A stretch of 64,000 nt of DNA from Corynebacterium tapiri. GTDB lineage: Bacteria > Actinomycetota > Actinomycetes > Mycobacteriales > Mycobacteriaceae. Location: positions 62,001 through 126,000 of the forward strand of contig NZ_VDHJ01000001.1 of the NCBI RefSeq assembly GCF_006334925.1, read 5' to 3'. Both the position numbers and the translations under genes were made by a program. Of this stretch, positions 17,314 through 26,081 are shown in pieces (the first letter of the stretch is position 1; every line of letters starts with the position of its first letter). The notes below the pieces were generated by a model that saw nothing but the letters and a program-made list of their open reading frames with translations, made no database searches and was not told the DNA's origin.

Positions 17314-19125
17314 ATGGCAAATCTGATCAACCTGGAAAACGTCACGCTTTCCTATGGCCTCAAGACTCTCCTCGACGGTGTCAGCCTGGGCATTCAATCC
17401 GGTGATCGCATCGGAGTGGTGGGCCTCAATGGTGGAGGCAAGTCCACGCTGCTCAAGGTGCTCACGGGGCAGCAGGAGCCGGATGCCGGGCGTGTGTCGC
17501 ACACCTCCTCTCTGCGCATGGCGGTGGTCTCGCAAAGCACGGACGTAGACCCCGCGCAGACGATCCTCGATGTCGTGGTGGCACCGCTGGGGCTGGAGCG
17601 TTACGAGTGGGCCTCGAACGCCCGCGTGCGTGACGTCCTGGCTGGTCTCGGAGTTGCCGAGCTCGGGCTAGATACCACGGTGTCGCAGCTCTCGGGCGGA
17701 GAGCGCCGGCGCGTGAGCCTGGCTGCCGCACTCGTGCAGGACCTCGATCTCATCGTTTTGGACGAGCCGACGAACCACCTTGACGTGGAGGGTGTGCAGT
17801 GGCTGGCGGACCATCTGCTGAGCCGCAAGCTTGCCATCGTGGTGGTTACCCACGATCGCTGGTTCTTGGACACCGTGGCCACCAAGACCTGGGAGGTCCA
17901 CGACGGGCGTGTCGACTTCTACGAGGGCGGATACAACGACTGGACCTTTGCACGAGCGGAACGGGCTCGACAGGCAGACGCGATGGAGCAGCGTCGCCAG
18001 AACCTGGCTCGTAAGGAGCTGGCGTGGTTGCGGCGCGGTGCGCCGGCTCGGACGTCGAAACCGCGCTATCGCATCGAGGCAGCCGAGGCGCTGATCGCCG
18101 ACGTGCCAGCTCCCCGCGACACCGTCGAGCTCATGGCATTTTCCAAGCAGCGGCAGGGCAACGTGGTGGTCGAGCTCGAGGATGCGACCATCAGCTCTCC
18201 AGACGGGCGAGAGCTCGTATCGGGCCTGACCTGGCGCCTCGCGCCGGGCGAGCGCATCGGCTTGGTCGGAGTCAATGGATCGGGCAAAACGACGCTGCTG
18301 CGGACATTGGCGGGGGAGCACCCCCTAGATGCCGGTCGCCGTATCGAGGGGCGCACCGTCCGCTTGGGATGGTTGCGCCAGGAGCTCGACGATCTGGACC
18401 AGGATCGGCGGCTTATCGACGCCGTCGAGGACGTAGCCACCTATGTCACTCTGGGAAAGAAGGAACTGTCCGCCTCCCAGCTCGCCGAGCGCCTCGGGTT
18501 CAGCGCGAAACGGCAGCGCACCTTCATTCGGGATCTCTCCGGTGGTGAGCGCCGCCGTCTGCAGCTCACGCGCGTTCTCATGGCCGAGCCGAATCTGCTG
18601 CTTCTCGACGAGCCCACCAACGACCTGGATATTGACACTCTCCAGGAGCTGGAGTCGCTGCTCGACTCGTGGCCGGGCACCCTGGTGGTGATCTCCCACG
18701 ACCGCTACCTCATCGAGCGCATTGCTGACTCCACCTATGCCCTCTTCGGTGATGGAAAGCTTACGAATCTCCCGGGAGGAATCAGCCAGTACCTCCAGCG
18801 TCGTGCCGAGTTGGGCCAAGATACCGGAGTGTTAAACCTGGGCGAGGAGAAGTCGTCTGCGCCTGCCGCAGCTGCGCCCGAGAAGAAGCTCACGAGCCAG
18901 CAAGAACGCGAGATCACCAAGAAGATGAACGCGCTGGAGAGGAAGATCGCCAAGGTAGACACTGCGATTGCAAGGCACGAGGCGAAGCTCGCTGAGTTGG
19001 CAGCCACCGGCACGCCCGATGTGGGTGCACTGGCAGACGCCGACGCGGCCCTGCGCCAGGCCCAAGCTGAGCGCGAGGAGCTAGAAATGGAGTGGTTGGA
19101 ACTGGGCGAAGAGCTGGAGGCCTAA
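17314..19125 (+). CDS. ABC-F family ATPase (Uup/EttA type)
   Basis: A 603-residue soluble protein with two ABC cassettes and no membrane segment. The first Walker A is GLNGGGKST (about 38-46) with signature LSGGERRRVSL; the second is GVNGSGKTT with LSGGERRRLQL. The two are joined by a charged P-site tRNA-interaction linker (about 210-260). The C-terminus (about 530-603) is a basic, heptad-like coiled coil as in Uup. ABC-F proteins act on ribosomes, regulating translation or protecting against antibiotics. Position after ksgA-ispE is the usual one in corynebacteria, favouring a housekeeping rather than a resistance role. Confidence 0.88.
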   Translation: MANLINLENVTLSYGLKTLLDGVSLGIQSGDRIGVVGLNGGGKSTLLKVLTGQQEPDAGRVSHTSSLRMAVVSQSTDVDPAQTILDVVVAPLGLERYEWASNARVRDVLAGLGVAELGLDTTVSQLSGGERRRVSLAAALVQDLDLIVLDEPTNHLDVEGVQWLADHLLSRKLAIVVVTHDRWFLDTVATKTWEVHDGRVDFYEGGYNDWTFARAERARQADAMEQRRQNLARKELAWLRRGAPARTSKPRYRIEAAEALIADVPAPRDTVELMAFSKQRQGNVVVELEDATISSPDGRELVSGLTWRLAPGERIGLVGVNGSGKTTLLRTLAGEHPLDAGRRIEGRTVRLGWLRQELDDLDQDRRLIDAVEDVATYVTLGKKELSASQLAERLGFSAKRQRTFIRDLSGGERRRLQLTRVLMAEPNLLLLDEPTNDLDIDTLQELESLLDSWPGTLVVISHDRYLIERIADSTYALFGDGKLTNLPGGISQYLQRRAELGQDTGVLNLGEEKSSAPAAAAPEKKLTSQQEREITKKMNALERKIAKVDTAIARHEAKLAELAATGTPDVGALADADAALRQAQAEREELEMEWLELGEELEA

Positions 19126-19130
19126 GGGGT

Positions 19131-19136
19131 TAGGAT
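19131..19136 (+). promoter_or_regulatory. -10 box of the ABM-domain gene
   Basis: TAGGAT ends 7 nt before the ATG at 19144. No Shine-Dalgarno is seen. Confidence 0.4.
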
Positions 19137-19143
19137 CGAGCAC

Positions 19144-19470
19144 ATGATCCTTATCAACGTGAAATTCCGTCCCAAGCCCGAAAACGTCAACACCTTCATG
19201 GATGACGTCGCCGAGTTCACCCGTAAGACCCGCGAGGAAGAGGGCAACATCTTCTTCGACTGGTACCGCTCCACCGAGGACGAGAACGTCTACTACCTGG
19301 CTGAGGCGTTCCAGGACGATGCCGCCGAGGCCCATGTGAACTCCCAGCACTTCAAGGACGCCACCGAGCTGTTCCCGCAGATTCTGCTGGAGACCCCGGA
19401 GATCATCAACACCCTCATCGAGGGCAAGACCGAGTGGGACCGCATGGCCGAGTTCAGCGTGGAGAACTAG
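19144..19470 (+). CDS. Antibiotic biosynthesis monooxygenase (ABM) domain protein
   Basis: A 108-residue single-domain ABM protein with a dimeric ferredoxin-like fold. Recognisable parts are the N-terminal ILINVKFRPKPENV strand, the EEGNIFFDWYRS region, and the HVNSQHFKD helix. Relatives include quinol monooxygenase YgiN and heme-degrading IsdG-type enzymes; no heme-ligand assignment is safe here. The stop interlocks with the convergent HAD gene (CTAG, 19467-19470). Confidence 0.75.
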   Translation: MILINVKFRPKPENVNTFMDDVAEFTRKTREEEGNIFFDWYRSTEDENVYYLAEAFQDDAAEAHVNSQHFKDATELFPQILLETPEIINTLIEGKTEWDRMAEFSVEN

Positions 19471-20243
19471 TCCTCCAAGAGCTTGTTCAGCTCTGTCACC
19501 ACACCGTATTCGGTGTTCGCCGGCGCAATCGCGTCGGCGATTTCTTTTAGCTGCGGGTGGGCGTTCTCCATGGCATAGGCAGTGCCGGCAGTTCGAAGGA
19601 GCTCATAGTCATTGAGGTAATCGCCGAACGCGACGGTATCTGCGAGGTCGAAATCGAGCGCCACGGCGAGCTGGTGCAACGCCACGCCTTTGTTGGCCTC
19701 TGGGTGCATGATGTCCACCCACTGCGCACCGGACACCACGACCGTGGCCTGGTCAACGCACTCGCGCAGCGCAGGAGCGATCACGGCCTCTGCCTCGCCG
19801 AAGAACGCCAGCTTGATCACACCCTCCGGGCTGCAGGCATAAACATCGTCGACTTCCTCGACGCTGTGGTAGTACTTGTCGATCTCCGCGCGAGTGCTAG
19901 CAGGCAACCCACGCTGAATAAACGCCACCGTGGGAGAGCACACAACGACGGCGGCCTCGATCTGCGTGGCCCGGGCAAGTGCTGCGGAAACCTCTGCTGC
20001 GGGCACGGTCGTGGTGGAGACAATCTCACCGCCGATGCTGACCACTGTGCCGTTCTCCGCGATGAAAGCGCGCGGAGGCTCGGCGGCAAAGGTGTTCTCC
20101 AGGGTGGCCAGCTGTCGCCCGGATGCTGGGGCGATGATCCACCCGCGCTCTTCGGCTCGGCGCTTTACGTCCCAAAAGCCTGGTGGAATGGCGCCAGCGG
20201 CGTCGAGAAGCGTTCCATCCATGTCGAGTGCAACAATTCGCAC
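19467..20243 (-). CDS. Cof-type HAD hydrolase
   Basis: A 258-residue haloacid-dehalogenase-superfamily phosphatase with a C2B cap. Motif I is VALDMDGTLLD (catalytic Asp pair), motif II is near SGR, and motifs III/IV are NKGVAL and VAFGDYLNDYELL. Cof-type members dephosphorylate sugar phosphates and cofactors; the substrate is unknown. The open frame extends far upstream, but a perfect GGAGG sits 6 nt before a GTG at 20243 that opens directly into motif I, so this is the start. It diverges from the acyl-CoA hydrolase with a 46-bp gap. Confidence 0.85.
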   Translation of the reverse strand: MRIVALDMDGTLLDAAGAIPPGFWDVKRRAEERGWIIAPASGRQLATLENTFAAEPPRAFIAENGTVVSIGGEIVSTTTVPAAEVSAALARATQIEAAVVVCSPTVAFIQRGLPASTRAEIDKYYHSVEEVDDVYACSPEGVIKLAFFGEAEAVIAPALRECVDQATVVVSGAQWVDIMHPEANKGVALHQLAVALDFDLADTVAFGDYLNDYELLRTAGTAYAMENAHPQLKEIADAIAPANTEYGVVTELNKLLED

Positions 20244-20289
20244 GAAAAACCTCCGGCGCATCGGGACTGTGATGTGTAACACTGGGGCC

Positions 20290-21294
20290 ATGACGGAAAA
20301 CGTGGCCCTATCAGTGCGAAACACTACCGGAGTCATCGAGCTGACTCGCCCGCGGGCATTGAATTCACTTTCACCCGACATGGTGACTGCCATCAAGGCC
20401 CAGCTTGAACAATGGCGAGAGGATCCGGCCATCACACACGTGGTGGTGACAGCGGCCGAGCGCGGATTCTGCGCGGGTGGCGATGTCCGCGGGGCTCGCC
20501 AAGAAATCCTCGACGGACATGAAGATGAGGTGGATGCCTTCTTCGCGGAGGAATACGCCCTCAACCTGCTTATCGCCGAATATCCCAAGCCGTATATCGC
20601 GCTTATCGACGGCGTTCTCATGGGCGGTGGGATGGGAATCAGCATTCACGGTTCCCACCGCGTGATGAGCCCGAACACGATTGCAGCCATGCCGGAGGCC
20701 GCGATCGGTTACGTCACCGACGTGGGAATGTCGCACACCCTGCAGCACCTGCCCTCGGGGAAGGCGATCGGCCGTTTTATCTCTCTGACCGGCTACCGGC
20801 TCAACATCGCTGACCTGGTCTACACGGGGCTGGCTACGCACGTCGGCACCGTGGAACTGGCAGACGTGGTCGAGCGCGGTGTCGCAGCACTGGAGGGCCT
20901 GCCGCGTGAGACGGTGGGGAATTCTCCGCTGGAGCGATTCCGCGAGCAGATCGACAAGACCTTTGGCTTTGATACGTGGGAGGAGATCTCCGCGGCTCTC
21001 GAGGCCAGCAATGATGTCGACTTCGTGGAATTCACCCGCGAGCTGCTAGCCAGCGCCAGCCCGTCGGCACTCGTGGCGATCACCGAGCTGCTTGCCGCGA
21101 ACTACTCCGTGAGCCTGGAGCAGGCGTTGGAAAACGAGCGCGTGCTGGGAGAACGAATGCGGCGCGAGCCCGACTTCATCGAAGGTGTGCGCGCAGTGCT
21201 CGTGGACAAGGACCGCTCGCCGCACTTTGGGCCGGTCGGCGACGCTAATGCGTATCGAGCACTCTTACGCTCGGCCCGCCCTGACCAGGAGTGA
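20290..21294 (+). CDS. 3-hydroxyisobutyryl-CoA hydrolase-like crotonase
   Basis: A 334-residue crotonase-fold protein of the HIBCH branch. The oxyanion-hole segments are GFCAGGDVRG (about 57-66) and DGVLMGGGMGIS (about 101-112), and the catalytic Glu region is MPEAAIGYVTDVG. The long C-terminal extension (ending near SARPDQE) is typical of 3-hydroxyisobutyryl-CoA hydrolase, an enzyme of valine breakdown. No other branched-chain catabolic gene is adjacent. The last 50 bp overlap the convergent gene that ends at 21245. Confidence 0.82.
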   Translation: MTENVALSVRNTTGVIELTRPRALNSLSPDMVTAIKAQLEQWREDPAITHVVVTAAERGFCAGGDVRGARQEILDGHEDEVDAFFAEEYALNLLIAEYPKPYIALIDGVLMGGGMGISIHGSHRVMSPNTIAAMPEAAIGYVTDVGMSHTLQHLPSGKAIGRFISLTGYRLNIADLVYTGLATHVGTVELADVVERGVAALEGLPRETVGNSPLERFREQIDKTFGFDTWEEISAALEASNDVDFVEFTRELLASASPSALVAITELLAANYSVSLEQALENERVLGERMRREPDFIEGVRAVLVDKDRSPHFGPVGDANAYRALLRSARPDQE

Positions 21295-22474
21295 CCTCAA
21301 TGAGTCGCCCCGTGTCCGGGGCGACGAGGTGGGTGCCATGCGTGGTGATCCCGCGCGCACGGGCGTACGTCGCAATGGCCCGCTGCGTATCGACGCCACT
21401 GTCCACCGACGACTTCAACGTCGCCACTATGGCGGCTTCCGTAGGGGGCGGCAGAATCAGAGCCGGATGCTGAAGTAGCGTGACGGCGTTATCTGCGCCG
21501 AGGGGAGCTATCCCGTGAGCGTAGAGGCCCGCCACCGGTTTGAGTGCGGTTAGCAAGCCTATGTCGTGAGCGCGTTGGGCGGGCATACGCGGAGTCAGCA
21601 GCGGGATGATGCCGTAGGCCTGACCGAACTGTCGCAGCGCATGCGCCACCTGCGCACAAGGGTGGGGTGCGAGCTGGGGGTGTGCCCACGCCCATTGCCA
21701 GGTCGAGCCGCTGATCACCGCCACGATCTGCGCGCCCGCGAGCACCGGCGAACCATGCGCAGGCGTGAGGCGGGCACGCGCCTGCTGAGCATCGACGTGG
21801 ACGTCTGGACGGGGAAACACCCCGTCAAACAGGAGCTGGTGCTCAGCGGCGAGGTAGCTGCCATCCGAGCGCATGTCTGCAAACCGGTGCTGACTAGGAC
21901 CCAGGCTGACGGGGAGGTCGTTTTCCAGTTCCACCCGATCACCGGAGGAGAATTCCACTGCGTAGGCGTCCTCATGGATACCCAGGCCCCGAAACGCCGC
22001 GGTTGCGCGCAGCGCACGCCGAGCAAAGCCAGCTTCTATGCGGGGCAGTCCGGTAAGAAGTGCATCTTTCAACGGCGGCTGGCCGCCGTGGGCATCCAGA
22101 ACGAAGACCAACATTTCCTCGGCTGAGCACGGAACCAGGACCACCGGAGCGTTGGCGTAGAGCGTTCGTGCGGCGTACAACAGCTCCTCGCTGGGCACCT
22201 GTGGGCCTAAAAACTGCGGGATGTTCACCGTCTCGGTTCGACTTGCCAGCCACTCCCACTCTCCGCGAACGATGCGGGCGATGCGGGTGGCGTTGAACTT
22301 CCTATTGCCCGGGAAGATGCGCAGGACGGCCGGGGCATCGAGCATATGGGGATCCGCGGCCAGCGCCACGATCTCCGTCTTGGTCGCGGGCGGGAAAGTG
22401 AGGTCGTACCCTGCCTGCTCGATGAGGCCATCAGCAATGACATCAGCAAGCGTGGCAGGTGGTGAAAGATCCAT
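21245..22474 (-). CDS. Protein of unknown function (DUF6882-like)
   Basis: A 409-residue soluble protein without signal peptide or membrane segments. The segment SGSTWQWAWAHPQL in the middle resembles DUF6882-type proteins, but I cannot confirm this from memory. Otherwise it shows no catalytic motif I recognise. The ATG at 22474 is chosen because a minus-strand TACGTT lies 7 nt upstream; the frame is open further up. Its 3' end overlaps the acyl-CoA hydrolase gene by 50 bp, which is long for this window. Confidence 0.6.
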   Translation of the reverse strand: MDLSPPATLADVIADGLIEQAGYDLTFPPATKTEIVALAADPHMLDAPAVLRIFPGNRKFNATRIARIVRGEWEWLASRTETVNIPQFLGPQVPSEELLYAARTLYANAPVVLVPCSAEEMLVFVLDAHGGQPPLKDALLTGLPRIEAGFARRALRATAAFRGLGIHEDAYAVEFSSGDRVELENDLPVSLGPSQHRFADMRSDGSYLAAEHQLLFDGVFPRPDVHVDAQQARARLTPAHGSPVLAGAQIVAVISGSTWQWAWAHPQLAPHPCAQVAHALRQFGQAYGIIPLLTPRMPAQRAHDIGLLTALKPVAGLYAHGIAPLGADNAVTLLQHPALILPPPTEAAIVATLKSSVDSGVDTQRAIATYARARGITTHGTHLVAPDTGRLIEVTPGQGGPSVRVLDTH

Positions 22475-22481
22475 GTGCCCT

Positions 22482-22487
22482 AACGTA
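22482..22487 (-). promoter_or_regulatory. -10 box of the DUF6882-like gene
   Basis: The minus strand reads TACGTT, 7 nt before the ATG at 22474. No Shine-Dalgarno is present. Confidence 0.4.
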
Positions 22488-22563
22488 ACGCAGTCTGGCG
22501 ATGTCAGAAGGCCCGGACGCACACAACAGGATGGGGCCAGGAAGGCGCTAATGTTGGTTACTA

Positions 22564-23223
22564 ATGTTTGCCGCAGCAACTTTCGCCTTTGCCGATTCCA
22601 TCAACGCCCTGCTCATCGCCGTGATCGTGGGCGTGGGCATCATGCTGCCGCGGGGCCAATACAAAAAGGTCACACCGCTGCTGATCGCCGGAGACTGGAT
22701 GGGGGTCTTCGTACTCTCGCTGATCACCATGCGCATCTTTGTGGGGCTGGCAGCGGTGGTTCGACGCACACTCGAATCTCCCATCTTTGGCATGGTGCTC
22801 ATCGCACTCGGTGTTGTCACCGCCTTGTTGACTCTGCGTTCGCGGCCCACAGGAGAACCCTCGCCGCTGGTGCAGCGCCTGCTGGAGCCCTTGCAGCAAC
22901 CCACCGCCAAGACGTTCTTTACCGGCATGGTCCTGGGCCTGGTCCAGTCCATCACCTCGGTGCCGTTCTTTGGTGGCATCGCGGTTCTTGCCGGAGGCGA
23001 TTTCTCCAACCTGGTGCGCTACGGCGGAATGTTCGCGTACGCATCGGTAGCACTCAGCCTGCCTACCGCAGTGGCCATCGGCGTCGGCTACGTGCGCCGC
23101 AAACCACATTCCCAGGTGGGCCAGGCCTTTACCTGGGCGCGTAATAACCCGGCAACTGTGAGCAAGGTCGGTGGCTACGTGGTCGCTACCTTTTTGGTGG
23201 GGCTGGGCATCGCCCACCTTTAG
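22564..23223 (+). CDS. Polytopic membrane protein of unknown function
   Basis: A 219-residue protein with about six hydrophobic helices (near 2-28, 38-60, 75-92, 116-135, 153-173, 198-218). The opening FAAATFAFADSINALLIAV resembles small transporter-like families such as GAP/LysE relatives, but no signature is decisive. It is divergent from the DUF6882-like gene by 89 bp and ends with a stop interlocked with the glycosyltransferase gene (TTAG, 23220-23223). Function unknown. Confidence 0.65.
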   Translation: MFAAATFAFADSINALLIAVIVGVGIMLPRGQYKKVTPLLIAGDWMGVFVLSLITMRIFVGLAAVVRRTLESPIFGMVLIALGVVTALLTLRSRPTGEPSPLVQRLLEPLQQPTAKTFFTGMVLGLVQSITSVPFFGGIAVLAGGDFSNLVRYGGMFAYASVALSLPTAVAIGVGYVRRKPHSQVGQAFTWARNNPATVSKVGGYVVATFLVGLGIAHL

Positions 23224-24359
23224 CGCCGGGGGCTGCCCTCAATGGCCAACTCGTAGAAGTCCACGACGCGCTCCGTAGCAGCGCGCCACCCATGGCGTTC
23301 GGCCTCGGCACGGGCTGCAGTGCCCAATGAAGAGCGCAGGGAGGCGTCGAGAAGCACCTGAGAGATGCGATCAGCCCAGGTAGCGGTGTCACCCGGCTCG
23401 ACGAGATACCCCGTGCGGGAGTCGTCGATGACGAAGGGGATGCCGCCAGCACGCGCCCCAACGACGGGAACCCCGGAGGCGAACGATTCCAGCGCAACCA
23501 GACCCAGGGTCTCCGTGGTAGAGGGGAAGGCGAACACGTCGCCGGAGGCGAAGGCCTCGGCCAACTCCGAGCCGGACATGTAGCCGGTGAAGGTGGTGAA
23601 GGCCGGGTCCATTAGTTGCTTGAGCTCGTCGATGGCTGGGCCCGAACCCACCATGGCCAAGCGCGCGCCGGGGACCTGCTCGCGGACTGCGCGCATGATC
23701 GGGGCGAGTTGGTCTAAGTCCTTTTCCAAGGACATGCGGCCCACGTACACCACCAGCGGAGCCTCGGGGTGCCCGTCTGTTAGGCGCTCGCGCATGGCGG
23801 GGCTGAAACGATCAGGACGGTACGACTGTGTATCCACCGCCTTGGGCCACAACTCCACGTTGCGGATTCCCTGGTCGATTGCCTTATCCACCATGGGGCC
23901 AGAAGTGCACAGGTTCACCGCCGCCATGTTGTGCACCATACGGATCCAGGAGGCGGCGGGCTGACGCAGCCACCCGATGCGCAGACTCTCCGTGTAGTCG
24001 GGCACGTTGGTGTGGAAGCTGCCCAGCAGGGGGCGGCCCTGCTGACGCGCGATGATGGAACCATAGGCGGCCAACGCGACCGGATTGACCGCATGCACCA
24101 CATCCGGGTTGAAGCGCTTGAGCTCCCGGTTGATCTTGGGGGAGGGGATTCCCACCGTGATTTCCGGGTAGACGGGTTTGAAAGACAAACCGGGAACCGC
24201 CACGACCTCACACCCGGCGTACTCGGCAGGAGGGTTGCCGGGCGCGAACAGCTGGACCTCATGCCCTAGGTCACTCAGCTGCTCCAGGGTGCGAGTGACA
24301 CGAGTGACCACACCGTCGATCTTGGGCAAAAAGACCTCGGTGAACATGGAAATGCGCAT
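23220..24359 (-). CDS. GT4 glycosyltransferase, SQD2/SqdX (sulfoquinovosyltransferase) type
   Basis: A 379-residue GT-B family 4 enzyme. The N-terminal half opens MRISMFTEVFLPKIDGVV and has SFHTNVPDY (114-122). The nucleotide-sugar site has Arg208 and Lys213 in VGRMSLEKDL, and the EX7E motif is Glu283/Glu291 in TETLGLVALE. From memory, it follows plant SQD2 closely across WxKxVD, GRxxxEK, FTGxxxGxELxxAxASGDVF and ARAGGIP. SQD2/SqdX moves sulfoquinovose from UDP-sulfoquinovose to diacylglycerol. It follows the UDP-sulfoquinovose-synthase-like gene by 18 bp on the same strand, which is the strongest contextual support. Other GT4 mannosyltransferases (MgtA, PimB) are alternatives. Confidence 0.7.
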   Translation of the reverse strand: MRISMFTEVFLPKIDGVVTRVTRTLEQLSDLGHEVQLFAPGNPPAEYAGCEVVAVPGLSFKPVYPEITVGIPSPKINRELKRFNPDVVHAVNPVALAAYGSIIARQQGRPLLGSFHTNVPDYTESLRIGWLRQPAASWIRMVHNMAAVNLCTSGPMVDKAIDQGIRNVELWPKAVDTQSYRPDRFSPAMRERLTDGHPEAPLVVYVGRMSLEKDLDQLAPIMRAVREQVPGARLAMVGSGPAIDELKQLMDPAFTTFTGYMSGSELAEAFASGDVFAFPSTTETLGLVALESFASGVPVVGARAGGIPFVIDDSRTGYLVEPGDTATWADRISQVLLDASLRSSLGTAARAEAERHGWRAATERVVDFYELAIEGSPRR

Positions 24360-24377
24360 GGTGCTGGCCTTGCGGCT

Positions 24378-25601
24378 CTACTTCTCAGCAGCGCGCGGAT
24401 CGCCCGCCTGCTGGTTCTGCGTCCACAGGGAGCGCGCCGGGATCTTGTCCAGATCAGCGCGATCGGCGTACTTCTTGGCCACCTCTTCGACCTCGTGCAG
24501 CAGGCCCTCCGCCAGGGTCGTGGGGTTCAGGCCCAGGTCGAGGAAGGTTTCGTTGACCACGTGCAGCTCATTCTCCGCGGACTCCTTGCGTGGGTTGGGA
24601 ACGAGGGCGACCTCGGCCCCGGAGACCTTGCCGATGAGCTCTGCCAGGTCGCGGACGCGGTGAGTCTCGGTCATCTGGTTGAAGATCTTGACCTTCTGTC
24701 CACGAGCCGGCGGATTGTTCAGAGCGATCTCGATGCAGCGGACCATGTCGCGGATGTGGATGAATGCGCGGGTCTGGCCACCGGTGCCGTGCACGGTGAG
24801 GGGGTAGCCTACGGCGGACTGCATGAGGAAACGATTGAGCACCGTGCCATAGTCGCCGTCGTAATCGAAGCGGTTGATCAGGCGCTCATCGCGAGCCGTC
24901 TGCTCCGTGGTGGTTCCCCAGATGATGCCCTGGTGGAGATCAGTGATGCGCAGCTCGTCGTTCTTGGCGTAGTACGCAAAGAGGTGCTGATCCAGCACCT
25001 TGGTCATGTGATAGACCGAGCCCGGGTTGGAGGGGTACAGGATCTCCTGGGTGATGGTGCGCTCTTCAGCCGGCTGACCGTTCTCGTCCTCGTCCGTGGT
25101 TACCTGCACCTCGAGGTAGCCCTCGGGAATCTTCATGCCGGCGGTGCCGTAGCCGTACACGCCCATGGTGCCCAGGTGCACCACATGGATGTCTTGTTGC
25201 GTCTCGACGATCGCCGCCAGCAGGTTATGCGTCGCACGCACGTTGTTGTCTACCGTGTAGCGCTTGTTGCGCGCGTTCTTCATGGAGTACGGAGCGGCAC
25301 GCTGCTCAGCGAAGTGCACCACGGCATCTGGGCGCTGCGTGTTGAGGAAATCGAGCAGCGCATCGTATTCCTCGGCAACGTCGATGTTGGCAAAGCCAAT
25401 CTTCTTACCGGAGACCTCTTCCCAGGCGGCCAGGCGGTCGTCGATAGAGGCAATGGGAGTCAGCGACTCAGCACCGAGTTCCTCGTCGATTGCGCGTCGA
25501 GACAAGTTGTCCACGATGACAACGTCGTGCCCCTGGTCAGATAGATACAGGGACGCGGGCCAGCCACAGAAGCCGTCACCGCCGAGGATCGCAACCTTCA
25601 C
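24378..25601 (-). CDS. sqdB: UDP-sulfoquinovose synthase-like SDR enzyme
   Basis: A 407-residue extended short-chain dehydrogenase. The NAD loop is GGDGFCGW (7-14), as in SQD1/SqdB rather than the usual GxxGxxG epimerase loop. LSRRAIDEELGAESLTPI, HFAEQRAAPYSM (96-107), HLGTMGVYG with Thr145, and the catalytic Tyr197-x3-Lys201 with His198 all match plant SQD1 as I remember it. So do LHQGIIWG, TVHGTGGQTRAF and VPNPRKES. SQD1 converts UDP-glucose plus sulfite into UDP-sulfoquinovose. The start is GTG 25601, with GGAG 7 nt upstream; an ATG at 25619 lacks one. It forms an operon with the SQD2-like glycosyltransferase. Confidence 0.82.
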   Translation of the reverse strand: MKVAILGGDGFCGWPASLYLSDQGHDVVIVDNLSRRAIDEELGAESLTPIASIDDRLAAWEEVSGKKIGFANIDVAEEYDALLDFLNTQRPDAVVHFAEQRAAPYSMKNARNKRYTVDNNVRATHNLLAAIVETQQDIHVVHLGTMGVYGYGTAGMKIPEGYLEVQVTTDEDENGQPAEERTITQEILYPSNPGSVYHMTKVLDQHLFAYYAKNDELRITDLHQGIIWGTTTEQTARDERLINRFDYDGDYGTVLNRFLMQSAVGYPLTVHGTGGQTRAFIHIRDMVRCIEIALNNPPARGQKVKIFNQMTETHRVRDLAELIGKVSGAEVALVPNPRKESAENELHVVNETFLDLGLNPTTLAEGLLHEVEEVAKKYADRADLDKIPARSLWTQNQQAGDPRAAEK

Positions 25602-25709
25602 TGCGTTACTCCAATGCATGCCAAAAAAGATGAAAATGGACTAAAGCGTCATCGTAGCGAACCCCCGGGTTGTTCACAGGGTGAGACGCCGTGTGGGGAA
25701 TGTGGTGTA

Positions 25710-26069
25710 TCACTCGACGACGAATGCCAACCCGTCGAATTCGAATGTATGTGGCGTGGAGGTCATGGCGGCCAGGGCGGTGCAGATGGGATCCGTAATC
25801 GGGATGATCCACCCGTGTTCCGGATCCAGAGCGACCTTGCGGGAGCGAGGAACTGGGGTGATGGTGACGTGACGATCCCCGCCGCGCAGTTGAATTGGTT
25901 GGCGCTGGCGGCATGCTCGGGCTACTGCGGGGGCAGCATCGGTTGCCAGCACTACGATCACGTAACCGGCGGCGGTGCGCACCTCGGCCCGGGCGTGGTC
26001 GGCTATCAGCGCCTCTTCAGGTAGTTCGGGGAGCTTTTCACTGTTGAGCCAACGAGCCAGAAATCCCAT
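25710..26069 (-). CDS. Small hypothetical protein upstream of sqdB
   Basis: A 119-residue soluble protein with no recognised motif; it has a TVTITPV-like strand pattern and ends FEFDGLAFVVE. It lies upstream of sqdB on the same strand with a 108-bp gap and is divergent from the patatin gene with only 19 bp between the start codons. A minus-strand TAGTCT ends 6 nt before its ATG, which supports a real, leaderless gene. A plus-strand frame across the same bases looks non-coding. Function unknown. Confidence 0.55.
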   Translation of the reverse strand: MGFLARWLNSEKLPELPEEALIADHARAEVRTAAGYVIVVLATDAAPAVARACRQRQPIQLRGGDRHVTITPVPRSRKVALDPEHGWIIPITDPICTALAAMTSTPHTFEFDGLAFVVE

Positions 26070-26074
26070 GTGCT

Positions 26075-26081
26075 TAGACTA
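26075..26081. promoter_or_regulatory. Palindromic shared -10 element
   Basis: TAGACTA sits in the perfect palindrome AGACTAGTCT (26076-26085). Plus strand: TAGACT, 8 nt before the patatin ATG. Minus strand: TAGTCT, 6 nt before the ATG of the hypothetical gene. With a 19-bp spacer, one symmetric element seems to drive two leaderless genes. Confidence 0.5.

Noticed and set aside
23220..24359. Assignment of the GT4 as MgtA or PimB
   Set aside because: The N-terminus and the GRxxxEK and ASGDVF regions fit SQD2 better than remembered MgtA, and the neighbour is SqdB-like; phylogeny could still overturn this.
24378..25601. Assignment as a plain UDP-glucose 4-epimerase
   Set aside because: The GGDGFCGW loop, HFAEQRAAPYSM and VPNPR stretches are SQD1-specific.
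25614..26024. Plus-strand open frame opposite the small hypothetical gene
   Set aside because: It has no promoter, atypical composition, and overlaps a better-supported minus-strand gene.
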